DNA of 43,237 nt from positions 1 to 43,237 of the forward strand of contig DKBE01000006.1 in NCBI GenBank assembly GCA_002451085.1, read 5' to 3'. Every line of letters begins with the position of its first letter. Positions within the stretch are counted from its first letter, which is position 1. This document shows, in pieces, positions 1 through 12,796 of this stretch. This stretch comes from Proteobacteria bacterium UBA6908 (lineage in GTDB: Bacteria > Pseudomonadota > Gammaproteobacteria > Acidiferrobacterales > UBA6901). Made by a program: the position numbers and the translations under genes. The notes beneath the pieces are model-generated. The model was not told the DNA's origin, ran no database searches, and was given only the letters and a program-made list of their open reading frames with translations.

Positions 1-594
1 GTGAAGCTCGCCGAGGTGATCATCGGCAAGTTCCCGCTGTTTGTGCTCGGCTTCATCCTGCTGTTCGCCCTGTCCTCGACCGGTATCTTCGCCCCGCCCC
101 AGCACTACAAGGGCAAGTACTTCGACAACAGCGACAAGGCGATGATCAAGAAGGACGCCGACGGCAACGTCACCTCGAGCAAGCTGCTCAAGGACGAACA
201 GGTGGCGACCCTCAAGTCTGAAGTCGACAAGGTCCAGCGCGAAGACCAGAAGGCCGCCCTTGGCCGGCTGATCGAGAACAAGAAGGTCATGTCGCCGGAT
301 GACGACGCCGTATTGCGCGGCCTGGTAAACGCCAAGGTGCTGTCCAAGGATTCCAACCATATCCTGAAAGATGCGCACAAGGTCGTCTACCATACCGCCA
401 AGCGCGTTGCCTGGTTCCGTGACCTGATCATCTGGTTCTTTGCCTTTGGCCTGACCGGTCTCGGCATGCAGATCACCTTCAGCTCGATCAAGCAGGCCGG
501 TGGTCAGCCGCTGATCATCGGCACCGTCGTCGGCACCGTCAAAGCCGTGGGTTCGCTGATCGTCATCCTGCTGTTTGTCGGCGAAACCATCTGA
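1..594 (+). CDS. YeiH-family putative sulfate exporter, C-terminal part (5' truncated by window)
   Basis: The reading frame is open from base 1 to a TGA at 592-594, giving 197 residues. The GTG at base 1 is probably an internal Val codon, because this family has about ten membrane spans and only three are present. Residues 5-27 form one span (IIGKFPLFVLGFILLFAL), residues 140-165 a second (FFAFGLTGLGMQITF) and 172-195 a third, matching the conserved C-terminal end of YeiH-type putative sulfate exporters of the inner membrane. Between the first and second spans lie about 100 charged, probably helical residues that the E. coli protein lacks, as far as I recall. A small membrane protein follows 17 bases downstream and is probably co-transcribed. 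The family assignment is by motif memory; substrate is not shown by the sequence. Confidence 0.72.
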   Translation: MKLAEVIIGKFPLFVLGFILLFALSSTGIFAPPQHYKGKYFDNSDKAMIKKDADGNVTSSKLLKDEQVATLKSEVDKVQREDQKAALGRLIENKKVMSPDDDAVLRGLVNAKVLSKDSNHILKDAHKVVYHTAKRVAWFRDLIIWFFAFGLTGLGMQITFSSIKQAGGQPLIIGTVVGTVKAVGSLIVILLFVGETI

Positions 595-611
595 TCCCAA
601 GGAGAATAAAC

Positions 612-740
612 ATGGCTAAAGACAAATTCGATCGTGGTACGGCACTGACCATCTTCAAGAATGATCGTGCTGAAGACATGGCGGCCCTGGTGATTGCACT
701 GGTCATCGTGGCCATCGTGATCGCATTCGTACCGCGTTAA
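612..740 (+). CDS. 42-residue single-span membrane protein next to the exporter
   Basis: ATG at 612 has a good ribosome binding site (AAGGAG at 599-604, seven bases before the start) and the frame ends in TAA at 738-740. The 42 residues begin with a charged, probably cytoplasmic segment (MAKDKFDRGTALTIFKNDRA) and end in one hydrophobic helix (AALVIALVIVAIVIAFVPR). There is no signal-peptidase site. It sits 17 bases after the exporter stop and before a strong terminator, so it is the last gene of that transcript. I do not recognise the family. By analogy with small subunits such as KdpF or AcrZ it could be an accessory peptide of the transporter, but that is inference. Confidence 0.75.
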   Translation: MAKDKFDRGTALTIFKNDRAEDMAALVIALVIVAIVIAFVPR

Positions 741-762
741 CCCAACCTCTGCTACAATCCCA

Positions 763-797
763 TCCCGGGCCCGTCATCGACGGCCCGGGATTTTTTT
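763..797 (+). terminator. Intrinsic terminator after the exporter/small protein pair
   Basis: A GC-rich inverted repeat (arms TCCCGGGCCCGTC at 763-775 and GACGGCCCGGGA at 779-790, one bulged C, three-base loop) is followed by seven T at 791-797. This is a textbook rho-independent terminator for plus-strand transcription. The T run ends directly at the ATG of the next gene at 798. Confidence 0.85.
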
Positions 798-1265
798 ATG
801 GCTAAAAAAACGAAACGGATACTGCTTGCCAGTCATGGTAGTCATGGTGCCCGCGCCGCAGAGCGACTGGCCCTGTCTCACTGTGAGCGTGGCACCCGAC
901 TGCATCATCTGATCGTGGTACCCGAATTCTGGAAAGGAATGATGGGTGACGACTGGCTTAACAACATCTCGACTCGTGAAGTCTTCAAGGATTACATGGA
1001 ATCCACACTCGAAGCCGAGGTTCGACGCGAGATTAAACGTCTCGAACGCAGTGCACGCAAGCGCGGGATTCGCTACGATTTTGAAATGGCATTTGGCAAA
1101 CCGGCCGACTGCCTGCTGGCGCGACTGAAGCGCGGTGGCGTTGACCTCGTCGTGCTGGGTAGCCTGCGCTCGAAAGGCCGTACAGGTTACCGGTCACGCA
1201 TGCTCACTGATGAAGTATTGCGCGCCCTTAAAATTCCGCTGTTAATCGCCCCTGCCCCCCGATGA
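798..1265 (+). CDS. Universal stress protein (UspA-like)
   Basis: The 155-residue product begins KRILLASHGSHGARAAERLA, the first strand and helix of the UspA fold, and ends with VDLVVLGSLRSKGRTGYRSR followed by a strand IPLLIAPAP, as in UspA-like proteins. The usual ATP-binding pattern GxxGxxxxxxxxxG(S/T) is only partly kept: the late GS is replaced by a segment MLTDEV, so nucleotide binding is uncertain. The start at 798 fits the fold, but there is no ribosome binding site: the ATG abuts the T run of the preceding terminator. The stop overlaps the next start as ATGA (1262-1265), implying translational coupling. USP domains generally modulate stress responses or sit beside transporters; the specific role here is unknown. 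Confidence 0.75.
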   Translation: MAKKTKRILLASHGSHGARAAERLALSHCERGTRLHHLIVVPEFWKGMMGDDWLNNISTREVFKDYMESTLEAEVRREIKRLERSARKRGIRYDFEMAFGKPADCLLARLKRGGVDLVVLGSLRSKGRTGYRSRMLTDEVLRALKIPLLIAPAPR

Positions 1266-1900
1266 CCGATTCCGCTTCGAGTGTACCGGCTACACCTCCG
1301 CCGACCGGCATCGATGTCCGGGATGCCGCCTGGGCACGAGTACCGACTCGATTGTCACCCGAGGAACTGTCCGGCCTCCTGGCCGACGTAGAAGTGCTAT
1401 TGCGGGCGAACCCCTACTATTTTTTCAAGTCCTGGAAACAGCTTGGGTCAAACCGATTTCACGCTGAATTTGAGAATCAGAGCAACGAGCAGCAGATGTC
1501 GATGGACATCGAAATCGTGCCCGGTCCCGATAAGGGGCTCACCCTGAAGTACAGTCAGGGCCTGAAACGTCGCACCCTGTTTACCATTGAGCCGTTTCCG
1601 CAGGGCAGCCAGCTTGTGATCACCGACGACTACTCCGGTCACAGTGAACAGGAACGCAGCCAGCGTGAAGCAGAAATAGACAAGAGCCTGCCGGCGTGGG
1701 GCGAGGCCCTGCGCATCTACCTGCTTCGTGTTCAGCGTTATTCCCGTATCCCGGGGTGGCGCTGGTACATGCGCCGCGTCTGGACCCCAATGAAGCCCTC
1801 GGCCCGGCGAATCGTTTGGCTTTTATACCTTATCACCGTGGTTGAGTTCTTTTTCTTCTGCTTCGTGGTGTTGATCTGGTGGGTCGAATATCACAAATGA
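1262..1900 (+). CDS. Hypothetical protein with C-terminal membrane anchor
   Basis: The product has 212 residues. The soluble part (about 1-175) alternates likely beta strands (RFHAEFENQ, MSMDIEIVPG, LTLKYSQG, RTLFTIEPF, SQLVITDDYSG) with a closing helix, a layout reminiscent of SRPBCC or START-like domains; that comparison is weak. Residues about 183-207 form one hydrophobic helix (IVWLLYLITVVEFFFFCFVV) followed by a short tail, so the protein is probably tail-anchored in the inner membrane with the soluble part in the cytoplasm. It is coupled to the universal stress protein by an ATGA overlap and converges on ftsB, eight bases away. I do not recognise the family and assign no function. Confidence 0.6.
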   Translation: MTDSASSVPATPPPTGIDVRDAAWARVPTRLSPEELSGLLADVEVLLRANPYYFFKSWKQLGSNRFHAEFENQSNEQQMSMDIEIVPGPDKGLTLKYSQGLKRRTLFTIEPFPQGSQLVITDDYSGHSEQERSQREAEIDKSLPAWGEALRIYLLRVQRYSRIPGWRWYMRRVWTPMKPSARRIVWLLYLITVVEFFFFCFVVLIWWVEYHK

Positions 1901-1907
1901 TCCGGGC

Positions 1908-2204
1908 TCAATGTCCGCCTGCGGGCTTTCCAGACCGCTCGATCACCTGAAACAGCGTCTCGCCTCGACGCACCATGCCCAACTCTGCACGCGCCCGCTC
2001 CTCGAGCGCCTCATAACCCTGCTTCAGATCGAGCACCTCAGCCTCCAGAGCCCTATTCCGCTCCTTCAGGGCGATATTCTCGGCCTGTTGTGTTGCGATT
2101 TCCTGCTTGAGTTTCCAAAGCGAAAAAAGGCCGCCATCTCCAAGCCACAGCGGATACTGAAGGCCAATGAACATCCCGGTAAGGACGTAAAGGACTGTCT
2201 TCAT
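1908..2204 (-). CDS. ftsB: Cell division protein FtsB
   Basis: FtsB is a bitopic inner-membrane protein that forms the FtsQLB divisome complex. The 98-residue product starts with a short N-terminus and a membrane span (VLYVLTGMFIGLQYPLW), then a periplasmic coiled coil (about residues 27-70, LWKLKQEIATQQAENIALK) and the conserved end EERARAELGMVRRGETLFQV. I chose the ATG at 2204 rather than an upstream in-frame codon at 2252 because it gives the usual N-terminus. It follows eno on the same strand, the usual gammaproteobacterial neighbour. In Pseudomonas ispD comes next; here that position is taken by a convergent unrelated gene. Confidence 0.9.
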   Translation of the reverse strand: MKTVLYVLTGMFIGLQYPLWLGDGGLFSLWKLKQEIATQQAENIALKERNRALEAEVLDLKQGYEALEERARAELGMVRRGETLFQVIERSGKPAGGH

Positions 2205-2270
2205 GCCTGCAGATCCTGTGTCGGGACAGTGCCCATCACGCTGACACGCCATTCCCGGCGCACATCGTCT

Positions 2271-6185
<3,915 letters not shown>

Positions 6186-6232
6186 TCACAGGCTACCAGA
6201 ATCGGTCATGTACGACAATGAAAATCCACGAA

Positions 6233-7624
6233 TCAGGGGGAATTTTCCAGGCCAAAGCTCGGCTCCCAGACAATCCGGAGTGCCGGCTCGTCGGGGCGGG
6301 CTGCGTAGTCGGCAGACACCCAGCGATCGGCCACTGCCACCAGCTCGTCATTTGCATAAAAAAGCGGCAGTCGTGACCGCTCCCAGGGCGGGACGCCGGC
6401 GTTCTGCAACAGCTTCTTGAGTGCATGGTGATGAACGCGTCCGGGAAGCCGCAGGTATTCACCCCCTTGACGTAGGCGTACACGTAATCCGATGGCAGAA
6501 AGCCGTTGCCGTGACACACCACTTCCACAGGATGATTCGATATGCAGCCTCCCCACGCTGGGCAGCCGAAGCGTCTCAGTCATATTCCAGGGCACATCCA
6601 TACTGGCGTCCGGCTGCGGTAATCGCGGGACAGCCACCAAGCGATCGCGATATCTCCACACTTCCCCGCCTCCCCATTGGATCCGGGCATGGCGACTGCG
6701 AGATTCGGTGGAGATTTGACGTAGCAGTTCGTCGAGTTGTTGTGTGCCCGGCACTAGATAATTCTGGATACGCAGCCAATACCGCAACAGATTGCGCTGC
6801 CGTGCCGGTGTCAACCTGTTCACAGCAGCAACTGATAGGGTCTGTGGGTATCGATCGTGTGTCGTATGGCGGGAGTCGGCGAGATCCGCTACCGCTACCT
6901 CGTCAAGCAGTTCCAAGGCATCGGAGGCATGCATGGCGGCCCGCGCCAGAACCTGGGGCGCATCTGGCCAGTGCTGTTCGATCCTGGGCAGAATTTCCTT
7001 ACGCACATAATTGCGTCGCCAGCGCAGATCCTGATTGCTCGGGTCCTCGACCCAGTTGAGGGCATGCCGCCGTGCATAGGCGTGCAACGAGGCACGCGAA
7101 TATCCGAGCAACGGTCTCAGTAATTCGCCATGCCCGAACGGCGCACGCGGTGGCATGGCGGCCAGGCCGGGTACGCCCGCGCCGCGCAGCATTTGCAGCA
7201 GAATGGTTTCGGCCTGGTCGTCCTGATGATGGGCAGTGAGCAGGAATTCACCGACATTCAACAGTTTGGCCAATTGTCCATATCGGGCACGCCTGGCGGC
7301 GGCCTCAAGGCCATACCGGGGAATTGCGGTAATGGCAACACGGTGGACGGAGTACGGAACCGACAGATTCCGGCAGACTACGGCACCATGCTCACCCCAA
7401 GCCATCGATTGGGGCTGTAATCCGTGGTCGATATAGAGCGCACTCAGGGAAATTGGATAGAGTTGCCGCAAGCCGGTCAGGGCATGCAACAGGACATGAG
7501 AATCCATTCCGGCACTGAACGCCACCTTGAACGTGGCAGTGATTGGGATTCGCCAGTGCTGAAAAAGCTGCGTGGCGAGAGTCTCGGGGGTAAAAACTGA
7601 CTCAGGCTTCCTCGTACTTTCCAT
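6233..7624 (-). CDS. tilS: tRNA(Ile)-lysidine synthase
   Basis: TilS attaches lysine to C34 of tRNA-Ile(CAU) using ATP so that the tRNA reads AUA. The 463-residue product has the N-terminal PP-loop domain, [30 protein letters not shown], then [20 protein letters not shown] and a C-terminal domain ending with [20 protein letters not shown]. The ATP loop reads FSAGMDSH instead of the usual SGGxDS, replacing the first Gly by Ala. The ATG at 7624 lies inside the end of accA (23-base overlap), and no other start fits before the PP-loop. It lies between accA and pyrG as in Pseudomonas. Confidence 0.93.
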   Translation of the reverse strand: MESTRKPESVFTPETLATQLFQHWRIPITATFKVAFSAGMDSHVLLHALTGLRQLYPISLSALYIDHGLQPQSMAWGEHGAVVCRNLSVPYSVHRVAITAIPRYGLEAAARRARYGQLAKLLNVGEFLLTAHHQDDQAETILLQMLRGAGVPGLAAMPPRAPFGHGELLRPLLGYSRASLHAYARRHALNWVEDPSNQDLRWRRNYVRKEILPRIEQHWPDAPQVLARAAMHASDALELLDEVAVADLADSRHTTHDRYPQTLSVAAVNRLTPARQRNLLRYWLRIQNYLVPGTQQLDELLRQISTESRSRHARIQWGGGEVWRYRDRLVAVPRLPQPDASMDVPWNMTETLRLPSVGRLHIESSCGSGVSRQRLSAIGLRVRLRQGGEYLRLPGRVHHHALKKLLQNAGVPPWERSRLPLFYANDELVAVADRWVSADYAARPDEPALRIVWEPSFGLENSP

Positions 7625-8561
7625 ACTGCATCAACCGGGTAAAGCGTGCCTGCACCAGCGCGTCAGTCGAAAGTGCGTCCAGCTGGTCCAGCACAGCCAA
7701 GAGTGACTGTTTGAGTGTGGCGGCAATGGAATCCATATCACGGTGTGCTCCGCCCAACGGTTCACTGACAATCTCGTCGATTAAGCCTAGCTCGAGCAGA
7801 CGATGAGCCGTGATACCCATCGCTTCAGCCGCTTCCGATGCCTTGCTGGCACTTTTCCAGAGAATCGAGGCACAGCCTTCCGGCGAGATCACCGAGTAGG
7901 TGGAATATTGCAGCATCAGCATACGGTCGCAGACACCGATGGCTAATGCGCCACCGGACCCGCCCTCCCCGATTACGGTACTTACGATCGGGGTACGCAA
8001 ACCAGCCATCACGTACAGGTTCCGGGCGATGGCCTCACTTTGTCCACGCTCCTCGGCACCGACACCCGGATAAGCGCCGGGGGTATCAATGAAAGTCAGC
8101 ACCGGAATCTTGAACCGCTCGGCCATTTTCATGAGGCGCATGGCCTTGCGGTAGCCTTCCGGGCGCGGCATTCCAAAATTGCGCCGGAGTTTTTCACGTG
8201 TATCCCGGCCTTTCTGATGGCCAATGACCATCACTGGTCTTCCCTCCAGCTTCGCCAGACCGGAAACGATGGCCGGATCGTCGGCATACGCGCGATCGCC
8301 ATGCAATTCCTCGAAATCTGTAAACAGGCGCTTGACGTAATCAAGCGTGAACGGTCGAAGTGGATGTCGCGCGAGCTGTGAAATCTGCCAGGGCGTCAGA
8401 TTTGTAAAAATGGACTCGGTCAGTTTTCGGCTCTTGGAACGCAACCGATTGATTTCTTCATTGAGGTTCAAATCACGTTCACTGCCGGCGGTCCGCAACG
8501 CCTCAATTTTAGCTTCGAGGTCGGCAATGGACTGTTCAAAATCAAGGTAGTTCGGGTTCAT
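7602..8561 (-). CDS. accA: Acetyl-CoA carboxylase carboxyltransferase subunit alpha
   Basis: AccA with AccD forms the carboxyltransferase that makes malonyl-CoA for fatty acid synthesis. The 319-residue product equals the E. coli length. It starts [20 protein letters not shown], a conserved helical N-terminus, and contains [58 protein letters not shown] and [20 protein letters not shown] chose ATG 8561, which overlaps the dnaE stop as ATGA; an in-frame extension to 8729 is antisense-like filler over the dnaE end. Its 3' end overlaps the tilS start by 23 bases. accA after dnaE is the usual gammaproteobacterial order. Confidence 0.97.
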   Translation of the reverse strand: MNPNYLDFEQSIADLEAKIEALRTAGSERDLNLNEEINRLRSKSRKLTESIFTNLTPWQISQLARHPLRPFTLDYVKRLFTDFEELHGDRAYADDPAIVSGLAKLEGRPVMVIGHQKGRDTREKLRRNFGMPRPEGYRKAMRLMKMAERFKIPVLTFIDTPGAYPGVGAEERGQSEAIARNLYVMAGLRTPIVSTVIGEGGSGGALAIGVCDRMLMLQYSTYSVISPEGCASILWKSASKASEAAEAMGITAHRLLELGLIDEIVSEPLGGAHRDMDSIAATLKQSLLAVLDQLDALSTDALVQARFTRLMQYGKYEEA

Positions 8562-11500
8562 GCGATGGAAGCGACAGCTCCGGAGCGTTGATGATGCCGT
8601 CCGCCACGTCGGGCCGGACTGCTGGCCGGCAAAGATCGCCGGAGTTCGGGGTAGATTAAACGGACTCGGTCGGCACCGGCAAGCCCCGTGATGGCCTCGA
8701 TCAGGGCGTTGCTTGGGGCTACTTTCCATTCCGGCCCGAGCACTATCTCGGCCTGTGCCGTTCCGGCATCGTAACGGATATGCACCGGACAGCTGCCGGG
8801 AGTTGCTGGCTTTAATGCTCGCTTGAGCTCATCCACCAGATCGCCAGCCGCCAGTGTCGCCTTCACATCAATCTCCAGATGACTGGCGAACGCTGCGCGC
8901 GCCTGGTCAATATTGAAAATCCGGTCTGCGCTCATTTTAAAACCACCGGAATATTCATCTACGCTCACTTGTCCCTCGACCACCAGCAAGGCATCTTTGC
9001 TGAGCAGTTCGCGATGTCGCTCAAACATATCCGAAAATACCGCTAACTCGAGGCGTCCGGTCCGGTCATCCAGGGTCACGAATGCCATGCGATCGCCCCG
9101 GCGAGTCTGCATGATGCGCATTCCGACCACCAGCCCGGCCACGACAATGCTCTTGTCCTCGCTTGGCTTGAGCTCGGCCAGTGTGTTGTCGATGATCCGG
9201 CTCAACTCCAACTCGTAACGAATGATCGGATGTCCGGTCAGGTACAAACCGAGTGTTTCCTTCTCCCCTTCGAGGCGCAGATCCTCACTCCAGGGCGGTG
9301 TTTCTGCATATGCCACCACGGCGGAATCCGCACCAGAATCGTCACCCATGCCAAAGAGATCATTCTGTTGGGCAGCCCGCGAACGTTCGTTCTGCTCGGC
9401 CGCAGCCAAGGCAACGTTGAGAGATGCCAGCAACGCTGCCCGATGTGTGCCAAGGCTGTCCAGGGCACCCGCTTTAATAAGCGATTCCAGCACCCGCCGG
9501 TTAACGCGGCGAAGATCAATGCGCTGGCAAAAATCAAATAAATCGCTGAAAGCACTGCCTTCTCGACGGGCATCCAGAATCGCATCGATGGCCGCTTGCC
9601 CCAACCCCTTGATCGCCCCCAAGCCATACAAGATGGTTTCGTCATCCCGCACGGCAAAGGGATATTCGCATTGGTTAATATCCGGTGGCAAAACCTTCAG
9701 TTTCAAGTCGCGACATTCTGCGATCATGGTCACGACTTTCTCGGTTTTATCCATGTCCGAGGACAACACCGCGGCCATGAACGCTGCCGGATAATGTGCC
9801 TTGAGCCAGGCAGTCTGGTAGGCAATCAGCGCATAGGCGGCCGAATGCGAACGATTGAACCCGTAGCCGGCGAACTTTTCAATCAAGTCAAAGATATCGG
9901 CGGCCAGCTTGCGATTCACATCCCGGTTCTCCGCTCCGCCGACAAATACATCGCGCTGCTTGGCCATTTCCTCAGGCTTTTTCTTGCCCATGGCACGTCG
10001 CAGAAGGTCAGCTCCGCCAAGGGTGTAACCGGAGAGCACCTGGGCGATCTGCATGACCTGTTCCTGATAAAGAATCACACCATAGGTCGGCTTGAGAATC
10101 GGCTCCAGGCTCGGGTGCGGATACTTAATGCGCGCCCGGCCATGCTTGCGATTGATGAAGTCATCGACCATTCCGGACTGCAATGGGCCCGGCCGGAACA
10201 GTGCCACCAGCGCCACAATCTCCTCGAAATTATCGGGCTGGAGTCGCTGGATGAGATCCTTCATCCCGCGCGACTCCAGTTGAAACAATGCCGTGGTCTT
10301 GCAGGATTTCAGCAGGGCAAATGTCGCGGGATCATCCAGTGGCAGGTCATCAACCGATATGGGTGAAAGACCTTCACGCGTGCGTCGGGTATTCACCAGC
10401 TTTACTGCTCGGTCGATAATGGTGAGATTGCGCAGTCCGAGAAAGTCGAATTTGACGAGCCCGATCGTCTCAACATCTTTCATATCGTACTGCGTAACAA
10501 ATTGATGGCTGCCCTGTTCACAATACAGTGGCATGAAATCCGTCAGTGCCGTAGGGGCGATCACGACGCCAGCGGCGTGCTTGCCGGCACTGCGTGCCAG
10601 TCCCTCAAGTCGGCGAGCCGTATCGATCAGGGCACGCACGTCTTCTTCCTGCTCATAACGATCCCGAAACGCCGGTTCGATTTCCAGTGCACGATCCAGG
10701 GTCATGTCCAGTTCGTGAGGAATGAGCTTGGCGATCTTGTCTACAAATCCGTACGGATGATCGAGCACGCGCCCCACGTCGCGCACCACGGCCTTGGCGG
10801 CCATGGTGCCATGCGTGATGATCTGCGAGACCTTCTCATGCCCATATTTACGATTGACATACTCAATGACGCGGTCTCGCCCTTCAATGCAGAAATCCAC
10901 GTCAAAATCCGGCAGCGAGACACGCTCCGGATTGAGAAAGCGCTCGAACAACAGATCGTATCGAATCGGGTCAAGTGCGGTAATGCCCAGCGCGAAGGCG
11001 ACAAGCGAGCCGGCACCGGAGCCGCGACCCGGCCCCACCGGCACATCATTCTCCCGAGCCCATTGGATAAAATCCGAGACAATCAGGAAGTACCCGGCAA
11101 AACCCATCTGGATGATGACGCCGAGCTCCAGCTCCAATCTATCCTGATACGTCCTGCAACGATCCGGTTCGCCATCAAGTCGGGAACGCGCGAGATACGC
11201 CGCCAGTCCGCTCTTGGCGCGCTCCTGCAATACCATCTCCACGCTTTGGTCTGATGGGAGCGGGAAATTCGGAAGAAAGTATCCAGTAAAATCGAGCCGA
11301 AAGTTACAGCGCCGCGCAATTTCCAGGCTGTTGGTTAATGCCTCCGGGATATCCAGAAACAACTCCGCCATATCCTTGCGATTTCGGTAAAACTGTTCCT
11401 GGGTATAGTGATGCGGGCGCCGGCTGTCCGTGAGAGTACGCCCTTCCTGAATGCACACCCGGACCTCATGGGCCTCATAATCATCGGCAGTCAGAAAATG

Positions 11501-12103
11501 CACATGGTTGGTGGCCACCACCGGCAAACCCGTACGCAGTGCAAGCTCAACAGCAGCGTGCACATAATCTTCCTGTAACGACTGACCAGTACGTTGTAGT
11601 TCAAGGTAGAACCGGTTTGGAAACCATTCTGCGTATTCCCTGGCCAAACGCTCGGCAACATCATGGTGCGCGCCTACCAGTGCCTGGCCTATGTCCCCTT
11701 CTTGCGCAGCAGATAAGGCAATCAGACCACCGGCAAGAGGCTGCAGCCAGTCACGGTTGATACACGGGCGACCGTTGTGCTGTCCATCAGCATAGGCACG
11801 CGTCAGCAATTGATTTAAATGGAGATAGCCTTCGCGGTTCTGGCATAGCAGCACTAGCCGGAACGGCTTGTTCTGGTCAGCACTATTCTCGACCCAGACA
11901 TCGCTACCGACAATCGGCTTGATTCCTGCCTTGACAGCAGCTTGACAGAACTTAACGGCTCCAAAGAGATTCGCCAGATCGGTCAATGCCACGGCTGGTG
12001 AATGATCACGAACGGCAGCCTCCACGAGATCCTCAATGCGCACGATTCCATCCGACAGTGAAAATTCGGAATGCACATGAAGATGGACAAAGGGTTCCGT
12101 CAC
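8558..12103 (-). CDS. dnaE: DNA polymerase III subunit alpha
   Basis: This is the replicative polymerase subunit. The 1181-residue product is near the family length of about 1160. The N-terminal PHP domain begins [15 protein letters not shown]; the palm carries [19 protein letters not shown] and the catalytic aspartates in LPDFDVDFC (about residue 400); the fingers and thumb include [32 protein letters not shown] and [11 protein letters not shown]; a C-terminal OB domain includes [20 protein letters not shown]. The start at 12103 is GTG, directly before the PHP domain, and the ribosome binding site is weak. Upstream lies a 75-base very AT-rich spacer that likely carries its promoter. The stop overlaps accA. 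Confidence 0.97.
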   Translation of the reverse strand: MTEPFVHLHVHSEFSLSDGIVRIEDLVEAAVRDHSPAVALTDLANLFGAVKFCQAAVKAGIKPIVGSDVWVENSADQNKPFRLVLLCQNREGYLHLNQLLTRAYADGQHNGRPCINRDWLQPLAGGLIALSAAQEGDIGQALVGAHHDVAERLAREYAEWFPNRFYLELQRTGQSLQEDYVHAAVELALRTGLPVVATNHVHFLTADDYEAHEVRVCIQEGRTLTDSRRPHHYTQEQFYRNRKDMAELFLDIPEALTNSLEIARRCNFRLDFTGYFLPNFPLPSDQSVEMVLQERAKSGLAAYLARSRLDGEPDRCRTYQDRLELELGVIIQMGFAGYFLIVSDFIQWARENDVPVGPGRGSGAGSLVAFALGITALDPIRYDLLFERFLNPERVSLPDFDVDFCIEGRDRVIEYVNRKYGHEKVSQIITHGTMAAKAVVRDVGRVLDHPYGFVDKIAKLIPHELDMTLDRALEIEPAFRDRYEQEEDVRALIDTARRLEGLARSAGKHAAGVVIAPTALTDFMPLYCEQGSHQFVTQYDMKDVETIGLVKFDFLGLRNLTIIDRAVKLVNTRRTREGLSPISVDDLPLDDPATFALLKSCKTTALFQLESRGMKDLIQRLQPDNFEEIVALVALFRPGPLQSGMVDDFINRKHGRARIKYPHPSLEPILKPTYGVILYQEQVMQIAQVLSGYTLGGADLLRRAMGKKKPEEMAKQRDVFVGGAENRDVNRKLAADIFDLIEKFAGYGFNRSHSAAYALIAYQTAWLKAHYPAAFMAAVLSSDMDKTEKVVTMIAECRDLKLKVLPPDINQCEYPFAVRDDETILYGLGAIKGLGQAAIDAILDARREGSAFSDLFDFCQRIDLRRVNRRVLESLIKAGALDSLGTHRAALLASLNVALAAAEQNERSRAAQQNDLFGMGDDSGADSAVVAYAETPPWSEDLRLEGEKETLGLYLTGHPIIRYELELSRIIDNTLAELKPSEDKSIVVAGLVVGMRIMQTRRGDRMAFVTLDDRTGRLELAVFSDMFERHRELLSKDALLVVEGQVSVDEYSGGFKMSADRIFNIDQARAAFASHLEIDVKATLAAGDLVDELKRALKPATPGSCPVHIRYDAGTAQAEIVLGPEWKVAPSNALIEAITGLAGADRVRLIYPELRRSLPASSPARRGGRHHQRSGAVASIA

Positions 12104-12178
12104 GACTGGTATTTCACCGCAAACGCGGCGCGATTACTATCTCGAATAAGATATAAATATATATTATAACATATTGTA
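12104..12178 (-). promoter_or_regulatory. AT-rich spacer with candidate dnaE promoter
   Basis: About 40 bases (roughly 12141-12180) are almost pure A/T within a GC-rich chromosome. On the minus strand it holds a perfect TATAAT (12163-12168), but I see no good TTGACA partner 16-18 bases upstream; the -35 zone is an A-rich run within the end of rnhB. Transcription from here would give dnaE a leader of about 50 bases. It is a spacer without a gene; the promoter call is by consensus only. Confidence 0.4.
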
Positions 12179-12796
12179 TTATATTGTTTTTTTTACCTGT
12201 GTTCGCCGCCGAACCGGACCGAAACTTTTTCTGTGTACCGGGCTGATTCCGTGAATTTCAAGCGCCTTGAGGTGTGTGGCAGTTGGGTATCCCTTATGTC
12301 GGGAAAAACCGTATTCCGGATAATTTCCATCCAATTCCAGCATCATCGTATCTCGGGCCACCTTCGCGAGAATGGATGCCGCTGATATGGCTGGAATCAA
12401 AGCATCTCCGCGCACTACTGTCCGGGTTGGGTACTTCCAGGCTGGTGATTGATTACCATCAACGAGCACCCATTCGGGCACACAGGACAAGCTCTCCACG
12501 GCGCGTCGCATGGCAAGCAATGTGGCCTGCAAAATGTTCATTTGGTCGATTTCCTCAACCGTGGCCACACCCAACGCCCATGCACGACTGTCCTTTCGTA
12601 TCTGGTCTGCCAATAACTCCCGCTTGGACCCGGATAACGTTTTGGAATCGGCAAGACCCAAGATTGGGTTGGGGTGTTCAAGAATGACAGCGGCGGCAAC
12701 GACCGGACCGGCCAACGGACCACGACCTGCCTCATCGACCCCGGCGGTCAGATAGCGACCGGACAAATCCAGGGGTGAGTCAGCCAAATTAATCAT
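12179..12796 (-). CDS. rnhB: Ribonuclease HII
   Basis: RNase HII cuts RNA in RNA-DNA hybrids and removes misincorporated ribonucleotides. The 205-residue product shows the Asp-Glu pair in [35 protein letters not shown], the acidic residue in VLVDGN and the conserved [17 protein letters not shown] and [12 protein letters not shown]. It begins at ATG 12796, immediately after the lpxB stop (TAGATG, zero spacing), so translation is likely coupled. The end is lysine-rich (QVKKTI) and runs into an AT-rich spacer before dnaE. The order lpxB-rnhB-dnaE is standard. Confidence 0.96.
   Translation of the reverse strand: MINLADSPLDLSGRYLTAGVDEAGRGPLAGPVVAAAVILEHPNPILGLADSKTLSGSKRELLADQIRKDSRAWALGVATVEEIDQMNILQATLLAMRRAVESLSCVPEWVLVDGNQSPAWKYPTRTVVRGDALIPAISAASILAKVARDTMMLELDGNYPEYGFSRHKGYPTATHLKALEIHGISPVHRKSFGPVRRRTQVKKTI

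Noticed and set aside
1901..1940. A terminator between the 212-residue protein gene and ftsB
   Set aside because: There are short GC repeats but no stable stem with a T run on either strand.
8562..8729. An N-terminal extension of accA
   Set aside because: It runs over the 3' end of dnaE and adds Arg/Pro/Ser-rich sequence not found in AccA; the ATGA-coupled start at 8561 gives exactly the E. coli length.
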